Source: Wansuia hejianensis (GTDB lineage Bacteria; Bacillota; Clostridia; Lachnospirales; Lachnospiraceae). Taken from it: DNA of 64,000 bases. Location of the stretch: the NCBI RefSeq assembly GCF_014337215.1, contig NZ_CP060635.1, positions 819,501 to 883,500 of the forward strand, read 5' to 3'. The position numbers and the translations under genes were made by a program. Shown piece by piece: positions 9,220 through 16,802 of the stretch. The stretch's first letter is position 1. Every line of letters begins with the position of its first letter. Under the pieces are notes generated by a model. It was not told the DNA's origin. It saw nothing but the letters and a program-made list of their open reading frames with translations, and searched no databases.

Positions 9220-9741
9220 ATGATACATGTGATAACAGGCGGTTCGGGAAGCGGTAAATCCAGATATGCGGAACAGCAGATACTGGAGCTGGGGGATAAC
9301 AGGAGAGTTTATCTGGCGACCATGTGTCCGTATGATGAAGAGAGCTACCAGAGAATTGAAAGGCACAGGGCCATGCGGGCCGAGAAGAATTTTGAGACTC
9401 TGGAGTGTTATACAGACCTGGCGCGGCTGGAAATTCCGGAGGGATGTAATGTGCTGCTGGAATGCATGTCGAATCTGGTGGCGAATGAGATGTTCCAGCC
9501 CGACGCGGCCGGCATACATACGGTCAATGCCGTGCTGGACGGAGTGGTCCACCTGCGGGAGGAAGCGGATAACCTGGTGATTGTTACCAATGAGATTTTT
9601 TCCGATGGGATTTCCTACAGCAATCAGACGAGAATTTATCAGGAGTATCTGGGAGCGATCAATCAGGAAATCGCCCACATGGCCGACCGGGTAACAGAGG
9701 TGGTATACGGGATTCCCATCTCCGTGAAAGGAGCGCCATGA
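9220..9741 (+). CDS. cobU: Adenosylcobinamide kinase / adenosylcobinamide-phosphate guanylyltransferase
   Basis: 173 residues. It has an intact P-loop (GGSGSGKSRYAE) and the guanylylation His in RIERHRAMR, followed by the CobU-type TNEIFSDG. It phosphorylates adenosylcobinamide and transfers GMP to form adenosylcobinamide-GDP. It overlaps cobS by four bases (ATGA), indicating translational coupling. A second, degenerate CobU relative lies just past cobS. Confidence 0.93.
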   Translation: MIHVITGGSGSGKSRYAEQQILELGDNRRVYLATMCPYDEESYQRIERHRAMRAEKNFETLECYTDLARLEIPEGCNVLLECMSNLVANEMFQPDAAGIHTVNAVLDGVVHLREEADNLVIVTNEIFSDGISYSNQTRIYQEYLGAINQEIAHMADRVTEVVYGIPISVKGAP

Positions 9742-10514
9742 AAAACCTCTGGAACAGTTTTATTGTTGCGTTCTCTATGTATTCTAAGATTCCTATGCCC
9801 AGGGCTGATTGGACGAGAGAAAACATGAAATATTCCATGTGTTTTTTCCCGTGGGTAGGTCTGGCGATCGGGGCCCTGGAATTCGGATGGTTTCATCTGG
9901 CAGTTTGGCTGGGCTTTGGTACCATATTCAGAACTGCCGTGCTGGTACTCATACCTGTGCTGGTTACCGGAGGAATTCATCTGGACGGCCTTTTGGATAC
10001 GGCTGATGCCATGAGTTCCTGGCGTGAAAAGGAAAGGCGGCTGGAGATTCTCAAGGATTCCCATGCGGGCGCATTTGCGGTCATCATCGGGCTCTGTTAT
10101 TTTGTAATCTGCTTTGGAGCGGCCAGTGAAGTGACCAGGGAGACACTTCCGGTGCTCTGCCTGGCATTTGGAATCTCGCGAACGTTTTCCGCATTGTCTG
10201 TGGAGAATTTCCCCAATGCGAATCCGAAGGGGACAGCTGCAGTTTTCGGAAATAATTCATTGAAAAACATAGTGAACGTCACGATGGCCGTATACCTGCT
10301 TTTGTTTTTAGCGGCGGGCGTCCTGCTTAACCCGTTTCTGGGGATACTTCTAATGACGGCAGCGGCGTTTGTGTTTGTTTACCATTATCATATGGCATTG
10401 AAATATTTCGGCGGCATCACCGGGGATCTGGCAGGTTTTTTCGTCAGTCTCTGCGAGCTTGTTATGCTGCTGACAATAATAATCGGGAATAGAATTGCGG
10501 GGATGATTGGATGA
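9738..10514 (+). CDS. cobS: Adenosylcobinamide-GDP ribazoletransferase (cobalamin synthase)
   Basis: 258 residues with several hydrophobic membrane segments. The family signature TGGIHLDGLLDTADAM and KDSHAGAFAV are present. It joins adenosylcobinamide-GDP with alpha-ribazole (phosphate) at the membrane, the last assembly step. It overlaps both neighbours by four bases. Confidence 0.95.
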   Translation: MKNLWNSFIVAFSMYSKIPMPRADWTRENMKYSMCFFPWVGLAIGALEFGWFHLAVWLGFGTIFRTAVLVLIPVLVTGGIHLDGLLDTADAMSSWREKERRLEILKDSHAGAFAVIIGLCYFVICFGAASEVTRETLPVLCLAFGISRTFSALSVENFPNANPKGTAAVFGNNSLKNIVNVTMAVYLLLFLAAGVLLNPFLGILLMTAAAFVFVYHYHMALKYFGGITGDLAGFFVSLCELVMLLTIIIGNRIAGMIG

Positions 10515-10894
10515 AGCTTGTGATTGGCGGTGCATTTCAGGGAAAATATTATTATGCCAGAAAGACCTTTAATATCCAGGACGGATGGGTGGACGGCAAT
10601 ACCTGCAGCTGGGATGAGATTTTTGAATGCAGAGGGCTGCTGCATTTTCATGATTATGTGAGGAGAAGAATGCAGGCCGGGAAGGAAGTGGATGGCCTGG
10701 CCGGGGAATTGCTGGAGAAGAATCCGGATATCTGTATCCTGACGAATGAGGTGGGATACGGCGTGGTGCCCATGGAAGCCTTTGACAGGAAATACCGGGA
10801 AACTATGGGCAGGCTCTGTGAGAAGCTGGCGGCACAGTCCGGGGAAGTCCATCGGGTGATCTGCGGGATCGGGACGGTGATTAAACATGCTTAA
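10511..10894 (+). CDS. CobU-like protein with degenerate P-loop
   Basis: 127 residues, shorter than CobU (about 175). The start MKLVIGGAFQGKYYYA aligns to the CobU P-loop, but the serine/threonine after the Lys is Tyr, and the guanylylation His motif region is replaced. The TNEVGYGVVP segment matches CobU, and the C-terminus ends GIGTVIK. It lies between cobS and the cobC-like gene with four- to eight-base overlaps, so it is co-translated with the nucleotide-loop genes. It could be a regulator, a scaffold or a specialised kinase; catalysis as in CobU looks unlikely to me. Confidence 0.75.
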   Translation: MKLVIGGAFQGKYYYARKTFNIQDGWVDGNTCSWDEIFECRGLLHFHDYVRRRMQAGKEVDGLAGELLEKNPDICILTNEVGYGVVPMEAFDRKYRETMGRLCEKLAAQSGEVHRVICGIGTVIKHA

Positions 10895-11492
10895 GGTGAA
10901 TATGATCCGTCATGGGAAGACTTATGGGAACAGCAGAGGGCGGTATATCGGCACGACGGATGAGCCTCTTCTCCTGGAAGAGGCGGAGGCGCTGAGACGG
11001 TATGCTTTTGAAGAGACGGACCAGGTATTTGCAAGTCCTCTGATGCGCTGTGTGCAGACGGCCGAAATTCTGTTTCCCGGGCAGGAACCCTGCCTGATTC
11101 CGGAATTTGCCGAATGCGATTTTGGGAAATTTGAGAATAAAAATTACCAGGAGCTCAGCGACAATCCGGATTATCAGAAATGGATTGACAGCGGCGGCAC
11201 TCTGGGATTTCCCGGAGGGGAAAGCATGGTTGAATTCCAGGAGCGCTGTCTTGCAGGGATGGAGCGGGTGGTCGCCATGTCCTATGAGAAGGATTGGGAA
11301 GAGATAGCGCTGGTCGTACACGGAGGAACGATCATGAGCATACTAGGCGCTTACGGCTTTCCGAAACAAGATTATTTTGAATGGCACGTGAATAACGGTG
11401 AAGGATACCGGGTGCGGTTTTCACCGGAGGCTTTTTGCCGCGGCAGCCGTGAGCTGGTGGTGGACGGCAAGATCGTGCGGAGCGAAGAATAG
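10887..11492 (+). CDS. cobC: Histidine phosphatase, probable alpha-ribazole phosphatase
   Basis: 201 residues of the phosphoglycerate-mutase-like family: catalytic MIRHGKTYGN, the acid residue in ECDFGKFENKNY, and the second His in LVVHGGTIMS. In this operon the likely substrate is alpha-ribazole 5'-phosphate or adenosylcobalamin 5'-phosphate. Sequence alone does not prove that substrate, but the position directly after cobU-cobS supports it. Confidence 0.85.
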   Translation: MLKVNMIRHGKTYGNSRGRYIGTTDEPLLLEEAEALRRYAFEETDQVFASPLMRCVQTAEILFPGQEPCLIPEFAECDFGKFENKNYQELSDNPDYQKWIDSGGTLGFPGGESMVEFQERCLAGMERVVAMSYEKDWEEIALVVHGGTIMSILGAYGFPKQDYFEWHVNNGEGYRVRFSPEAFCRGSRELVVDGKIVRSEE

Positions 11493-11501
11493 AGGCGCGC
11501 T

Positions 11502-12371
11502 ATGTTTGGAGAATGCCATGCGCATATCTTTATGAACGGGTTTGATTACCGGAAAGCTGTGAAGGATCACAGGGACAGGCCGGATGAGGCTGAGATCCGC
11601 CGGGCGCTGGAAGCTTACCGTACACATGGGGTGGCCTTCGTCAGAGACGGGGGCGATCACTTCGGAGCCTCCCTGTTGGCCAGAAGACTGGCTCCGGAGT
11701 ACGGGATTACCTATCTGACTCCCGGTTTTGCAATCTACAGGGAGGGCCGCTACGGGAAGGTGGTGGGCCTGTCCTATGGGAATCTCCGGGAGTATGCGGC
11801 CCTGGTCAGAAGGCTGGCGGATGAAGGCGGTGATTTCGTGAAGATCATGACCACGGGAATCATGGATTTCCAGACGGACAGGGGCCTTACCAGTGAACCG
11901 CTGGAGAGAGAAGAGGTGCGTGAAATGGTGCACATCGCACATGAAGAAGGGTTTCGGGTGATGAGCCACACGAACGGTGCGAGAGCTGTGGAGATCGCAG
12001 TGGAAGCCGGGGTGGATTCCCTGGAACACGGGAACTTCCAGGACGGGGACAGCATTGCCTGTATGGCGGAGCATGAGGTGGTATGGGTGCCGACGGCCGT
12101 AACGGTCAGGAACCTGATCGGCAGCGGAAGATTTTCTGATGAGGTCCTGAAGAGTATCTGGAAGGGACTGGAAGAAAACATGCGTCTGGCCAGAAAACTG
12201 GGGGTCATGTTTGCGCTGGGCAGTGATGCCGGCGCATGCGGAGTTTTTCATGGACAGGGAATCTGTGAGGAATACCAGGCGTTTCAGGATATATTTCCGG
12301 AGGATACTGCTCTGGAACAGGGGCTGAAAGCCGGGGAAATGAGAATACGAAAGTTTGTAAGGGAGACCTGA
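11502..12371 (+). CDS. Metal-dependent amidohydrolase within the cob operon
   Basis: 289 residues. Amidohydrolase (imidazolonepropionase/prolidase-like) metal ligands are visible: HAH near the start (residues 6-8), a Lys in DFVKIMTTG, His in MSHTNG, His in SLEHGNF, and Asp in LGSDAGA. Tight spacing with cobC (nine bases) and cbiD (one base) places it in the operon. No classical cobalamin step needs such an enzyme. Possible roles are corrinoid-side-chain or lower-ligand hydrolysis or repair, all unproven. Confidence 0.8.
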   Translation: MFGECHAHIFMNGFDYRKAVKDHRDRPDEAEIRRALEAYRTHGVAFVRDGGDHFGASLLARRLAPEYGITYLTPGFAIYREGRYGKVVGLSYGNLREYAALVRRLADEGGDFVKIMTTGIMDFQTDRGLTSEPLEREEVREMVHIAHEEGFRVMSHTNGARAVEIAVEAGVDSLEHGNFQDGDSIACMAEHEVVWVPTAVTVRNLIGSGRFSDEVLKSIWKGLEENMRLARKLGVMFALGSDAGACGVFHGQGICEEYQAFQDIFPEDTALEQGLKAGEMRIRKFVRET

Positions 12372-12372
12372 G

Positions 12373-13566
12373 ATGGGATTCAAGAGCGGGCTGGAAGAAT
12401 GCTATGTTATTAAAAATCATAAAAAGCTGCGCTGCGGCTATACGACAGGCTCCTGTGCCGCCGCTGCCGCGAAGGCCGCGGCCTGTATGCTGCTGACTGG
12501 CAATCCTGTGGAGGAAACGGCTCTTCAGACCCCCAAAGGGATTTTACTGCATCTGCTGATTGAGGAAGGGCGGATTGAGCGGGGGCCGGACGGAAGCCCT
12601 GTCAGGGCCAGCTGTGCCGTGCGGAAGGACGGAGGAGACGATCCGGATGCGACGAATGGGATTCTTATCTGTGCTGCCGTGGAAAGAAGGCCGGAGGAAG
12701 GAATACATATTGACGGCGGAACAGGCGTGGGCAGGGTTACAAAGCCCGGCCTGAACCAGCCGGCAGGAAATGCGGCGATTAACGACACGCCGCGGAGGAT
12801 GATCCGGGAAGCGGTGGAAGAAATCTGTGAAATGCATGGTTACGGGGGCGGAATGTCGGTGGTCATAAGCATTCCTGAAGGAGAAGAGATTGCCGGAAGG
12901 ACCTTTAATCCCAGACTGGGGATTGTGGGCGGCCTGTCTGTCCTGGGAACCAGTGGCATTGTGATGCCGATGAGTGAAGAGGCTCTGGTAGAGAGCATCC
13001 GGACAGAGATGAAGATGCTTCATGCGGCCGGTGCCGAATATCTGGTCATCACGCCGGGGAATTATGGAGAGACTTTTTCCCGGCAGATGAAAGACATAGA
13101 TCTGACTTATGAGATGAAGTGCAGTAATTACGTGGGAGAGACCATCGACATGGCTGAGGCCATGGGGATCAGGGGAATCCTGTTTATTGCCCATATTGGA
13201 AAGTTTATCAAGGTTTCCGGAGGAATTATGAATACCCATTCCAGAAACGCAGATGCCAGAGCCGAACTGATGGCGGCAGCAGCATTGCGCTCAGGCGCCG
13301 GGGCAGAGGACGCCAGAAGAATTCTGGAGACAAATACTACGGAAGAATCACTGGACATTCTGGCAGAATGCGGAGAAGTTCTCTATGGGAAAACCATGGA
13401 GGAAATCTGCCGGAGAGTACAGTTTTACCTGAATGCCAGGTGTAAAAACACCGTTAAGCTGGGTGCGGTTCTTTTTTCTTCCGTCAGGGGTAAATTAGGA
13501 GAGACAGATACTGTTCCGGAATTGATTGAACTGATAAATACACAGACAGAAAGGATAAAAAGATGA
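12373..13566 (+). CDS. cbiD: Cobalt-precorrin-5B C1-methyltransferase
   Basis: 397 residues. The CbiD signature LRCGYTTGSCAAAAAKAA is near the N-terminus, and GGTGVGRVTKPGL, NPRLGIVGGLSVLGTSGIV and KIAHIGKF-type motifs follow. It methylates C1 in the anaerobic route. The start overlaps or abuts the preceding gene (RBS GGGAGACCTGAG), and the end overlaps cbiL by four bases. Confidence 0.95.
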   Translation: MGFKSGLEECYVIKNHKKLRCGYTTGSCAAAAAKAAACMLLTGNPVEETALQTPKGILLHLLIEEGRIERGPDGSPVRASCAVRKDGGDDPDATNGILICAAVERRPEEGIHIDGGTGVGRVTKPGLNQPAGNAAINDTPRRMIREAVEEICEMHGYGGGMSVVISIPEGEEIAGRTFNPRLGIVGGLSVLGTSGIVMPMSEEALVESIRTEMKMLHAAGAEYLVITPGNYGETFSRQMKDIDLTYEMKCSNYVGETIDMAEAMGIRGILFIAHIGKFIKVSGGIMNTHSRNADARAELMAAAALRSGAGAEDARRILETNTTEESLDILAECGEVLYGKTMEEICRRVQFYLNARCKNTVKLGAVLFSSVRGKLGETDTVPELIELINTQTERIKR

Positions 13567-14249
13567 AAGCAAAGTTATATGGAGTCGGCATCGGGCCGGG
13601 TGATCCGGAACTGCTGACGCTGAAAGCGCTGCGTGTCATAAAGGAGAGCGATGTGATTGCATTGCCCGGAAGTGACCCTAAAGACACGGTGGCATATGAA
13701 ATTGTGAAGAGGGCGTATCCCGGACTGGATGAAAAGGAATTACTGGCTGTGGATATGCCGATGACGAAAGATACGGAAAAGCTGGAGCAGAGCCATTCAG
13801 AAGGCGCCTCCAGAATCTGTGCCTGCCTGAAAAGCGGACGGCAGGTGGCATTTCTGACGTTGGGAGATCCAACCGTATATTCAACTTATCTGTATGTTCA
13901 TAAAAAAGTCATTTCCTCCGGTTATGATGCGGAGATCATAAGCGGAATTACCTCTTTTTGTGCAGTGGCGGCACGGCTGAACATGGGGCTTGTGGAAAAA
14001 GCGGAACCCCTCCATGTGATGCCTGCCTCCTATCAGATCTCAGATGCGTTGAAGCTTCCGGGAACAAAAGTCCTGATGAAGGCAGGAAAGAAAATGAAAC
14101 AGGTGAAGGAAGAGCTGAAAGAGCTGAACGCTTCCGCGGTTATGATTGAGAACTGCGGAATGCCAGATGAGAAGATCTACCGGACCGCGGATGAGATTCC
14201 TGAAAATGCCGGCTATTATTCTTTGATTATCGTAAAGGAGAGCGTATGA
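13563..14249 (+). CDS. cbiL: Cobalt-precorrin-2 C20-methyltransferase
   Basis: 228 residues of the tetrapyrrole methylase fold. GVGIGPGDPELLTLKALRVI is the SAM-site first motif, with LTLGDPTVYSTY and GITSFCAVAARL after it. It adds the C20 methyl to cobalt-factor II/precorrin-2. It is linked to cbiD and cbiF by four-base overlaps. Confidence 0.93.
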   Translation: MKAKLYGVGIGPGDPELLTLKALRVIKESDVIALPGSDPKDTVAYEIVKRAYPGLDEKELLAVDMPMTKDTEKLEQSHSEGASRICACLKSGRQVAFLTLGDPTVYSTYLYVHKKVISSGYDAEIISGITSFCAVAARLNMGLVEKAEPLHVMPASYQISDALKLPGTKVLMKAGKKMKQVKEELKELNASAVMIENCGMPDEKIYRTADEIPENAGYYSLIIVKESV

Positions 14250-15004
14250 TACATTTTGTTGGTGCCGGGGCGGGAGCTCCGGATCTGATCACCCTGCGGG
14301 GAAAGAAATATCTGGAAGAAGCTGATGTGATCATTTATGCGGGTTCCCTGGTGAATCCCCAGCTTCTGGATTACAAAAAGGAGGGCTGCAAGGTATATAA
14401 TTCTGCAGTCATGACGCTGGAAGAGGTGCTGGAAGTGATGGAAGGGGCGGAAAAGGGCGGACTTACGACCGTTCGCCTGCATACGGGAGATCCCTGTCTC
14501 TACGGAGCGATCCGTGAACAAATGGATGTCCTGGAGGAAAAAGGCTTCGCATATGATTCCTGCCCCGGCGTCAGTTCCTTCTGCGGCGCTGCATCAGCAC
14601 TGGATCTGGAATATACGCTGCCGGATGTGTCTCAGAGCGTAATCATCACCCGCATGGCCGGCCGGACACCAGTTCCGGACAGGGAAAGCATTGAGTCCTT
14701 CGCGGCCCACAAGGCGACGATGGTAATATTCCTGAGCACCGGCATGCTGGAGGAGCTGAGCGAACGGCTGGTAGCGGGGGGCTATCAGGCGGATACGCCG
14801 GCTGCCATCGTCTATAAAGCCACCTGGGAAGACCAGAAGACCTGTGTCTGCACCGTAGGAACTCTGGCGGAGACTGCCAGGAAGGAAAATATCACTAAGA
14901 CGGCTCTGATGATTATTGGAGACGTGGTAACACACAGCCATTATGACAGATCGAAATTGTACCATCCGGAATTTACGACGGAATTCCGGGAAGGAAGCAA
15001 GTAA
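14246..15004 (+). CDS. cbiF: Cobalt-precorrin-4 C11-methyltransferase
   Basis: 252 residues. Family motifs are GAGAGAPDLITLRG, YAGSLVN, LHTGDPCLYGAIREQMD and CPGVSSFCGAAS. It transfers a methyl from SAM to C11. The gene order cbiL-cbiF-cbiG-cbiH is the usual clostridial one. Confidence 0.95.
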   Translation: MIHFVGAGAGAPDLITLRGKKYLEEADVIIYAGSLVNPQLLDYKKEGCKVYNSAVMTLEEVLEVMEGAEKGGLTTVRLHTGDPCLYGAIREQMDVLEEKGFAYDSCPGVSSFCGAASALDLEYTLPDVSQSVIITRMAGRTPVPDRESIESFAAHKATMVIFLSTGMLEELSERLVAGGYQADTPAAIVYKATWEDQKTCVCTVGTLAETARKENITKTALMIIGDVVTHSHYDRSKLYHPEFTTEFREGSK

Positions 15005-15018
15005 TAGGGGAAGCACAG

Positions 15019-16074
15019 ATGAAGATTACGGGGATTTGTTTTACAAGAGCGGGAATGGAGCTGGCAGGGAAGATCAAAGAGCTGCTGCTTCAGATACCGG
15101 TGGAGAAGGAAATAGTCACACAGTGGTTTTATAAAGGGAAGTATTTCCCGGAACAGAAGGAAACAGGATTTGAGATGATAACCGGTTCCATGAGGGACTG
15201 GGCATCCGACCGCTTCAGGGACAGTGATGGGATTATTTTTATCGGCGCCACAGGGATTGCCGTCCGGACAATCGCGCCTTATGTCAGGGATAAGCGGAAA
15301 GACCCGGCGGTACTGGTACTGGATGAAAAGGGAAAGTTCTGCATCCCGCTTTTATCCGGACATATCGGAGGCGCCAATGAACTGGCCGAATGGCTGGCTT
15401 CAAAGATCGGAAGTGTGCCCGTCATAACGACGGCCACGGATGTGAACGGCCGTTTTGCCGTAGATGTCTATGCAAAGAAAAACGATATGGTTATTTCCAA
15501 TATGACCTATGCTAAAGAAGTGTCAGCTGCGCTGCTTTCCGGAGAACAGGTAGGCTTTCATACGAACTTTCCTGTAAAGGGCGAGCTTCCGGAGGGAATT
15601 GTCTGGTCGGGTGAAGCGGATCTGGGAATTTACATCAGCCCTTCTTATCACAGTGCGTATTTTGATCATACTCTCTGGCTGATTCCCAGGTGCCTGACGA
15701 TTGGTATCGGCTGCCGGAAAGGCGTCAGCGCAAGGCAGATTGAGAAGCTGGTGGAAGATACTCTCAGGGACTACAGCCTGTACCCGGAAGCGATCCTTCA
15801 GGTGGCCACCATCGATCTGAAGAAGGACGAGCCGGGACTTGTGGAATTCTGCAGAAGCCGGGAACTTCCTCTGCGGACGTTTACAGCCGGGGAGTTGAAA
15901 GCGGTGCCGGGGAATTTTTCCAGCTCCGGATTTGTAGCTGATATTACCGGTGTTGACAACGTCTGTGAACGGAGTGCCGTCCTCGCGGGAGGCGGCAAAT
16001 TAATCATTAAAAAGGTGAGCGGAGACGGCGTGACCTGCGCCGTCACCCTCCAGAACAGGAGCGTGGAATTTTGA
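15019..16074 (+). CDS. cbiG: Cobalt-precorrin-5A hydrolase
   Basis: 351 residues. N-terminal and central CbiG domains contain FIGATGIAVRTIAPYV and LSGHIGGANELA; the C-terminal domain shows IGIGCRKGVSA and the SAVLAGG ending. It opens the delta-lactone and releases the C20 fragment as acetaldehyde in the anaerobic pathway. Its stop overlaps the TTG start of cbiH. Confidence 0.94.
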   Translation: MKITGICFTRAGMELAGKIKELLLQIPVEKEIVTQWFYKGKYFPEQKETGFEMITGSMRDWASDRFRDSDGIIFIGATGIAVRTIAPYVRDKRKDPAVLVLDEKGKFCIPLLSGHIGGANELAEWLASKIGSVPVITTATDVNGRFAVDVYAKKNDMVISNMTYAKEVSAALLSGEQVGFHTNFPVKGELPEGIVWSGEADLGIYISPSYHSAYFDHTLWLIPRCLTIGIGCRKGVSARQIEKLVEDTLRDYSLYPEAILQVATIDLKKDEPGLVEFCRSRELPLRTFTAGELKAVPGNFSSSGFVADITGVDNVCERSAVLAGGGKLIIKKVSGDGVTCAVTLQNRSVEF

Positions 16075-16802
16075 ATAAAATATATGTGGTGGGAATCGGC
16101 CCCGGCGCCTATGAAAAGATGACGGTTGAGGCGGCGGAGGCCCTGAAAAAAAGTGATATGATTATCGGATATACCGTATATGTGGATCTGGTAAAAGATC
16201 ATTTTCCGGATAAATCATTTCTGACGACGCCCATGACGAAGGAAGTGGACCGCTGTGTGCTGGCCTTTGAGGAAGCCAAAAAGGGCCATGTGGTCTCCAT
16301 GATCTGCAGCGGAGATGCCGGCGTCTACGGCATGGCTGGTTTGATGTATGAGGTGGGTGAGCAATATCCGGAGGTGGAGCTTACTATCATTCCGGGAGTG
16401 ACGGCGGCGACAGGCGGCGCTGCTGTGCTAGGTGCGCCCCTGATCCATGATTTCTGCCTGATCAGCCTGAGCGATCTGCTGACCCCCTGGGAGAAGATCG
16501 AAAAGCGGCTTCTGAACGCCGCGGAGGCGGACTTTGTGATCTGCCTGTACAATCCTTCCAGCAGGAAACGTCATGACTATCTGGCGAAGGCCTGTGACCT
16601 GGTGCTGCGTTACAAGAGTGAGGATACCGTCTGCGGCATTGTGGAGAATATCGGGCGGGACGGTGAAGGATACCGGGTGATGTCTCTGAGGAAGCTGAGA
16701 GATACAGAGGTGGATATGTTCACCACGGTATTTATCGGCAACGCCCAGACGAAAGAGATCGCAGGGAAAATGGTAACGCCGCGGGGATATCGGGATGTAT
16801 GA
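16071..16802 (+). CDS. cbiH: Cobalt-precorrin-3 C17-methyltransferase
   Basis: 243 residues starting at a TTG that overlaps the cbiG stop (TTGA), with AGGAGCGTGG upstream; no closer ATG fits the conserved start KIYVVGIGPGAYEKMT. It has CSGDAGVYGMAG and PGVTAATGGAAVLGAPL, and performs ring contraction and C17 methylation. The stop overlaps the next gene start by eight bases. Confidence 0.94.
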   Translation: MNKIYVVGIGPGAYEKMTVEAAEALKKSDMIIGYTVYVDLVKDHFPDKSFLTTPMTKEVDRCVLAFEEAKKGHVVSMICSGDAGVYGMAGLMYEVGEQYPEVELTIIPGVTAATGGAAVLGAPLIHDFCLISLSDLLTPWEKIEKRLLNAAEADFVICLYNPSSRKRHDYLAKACDLVLRYKSEDTVCGIVENIGRDGEGYRVMSLRKLRDTEVDMFTTVFIGNAQTKEIAGKMVTPRGYRDV

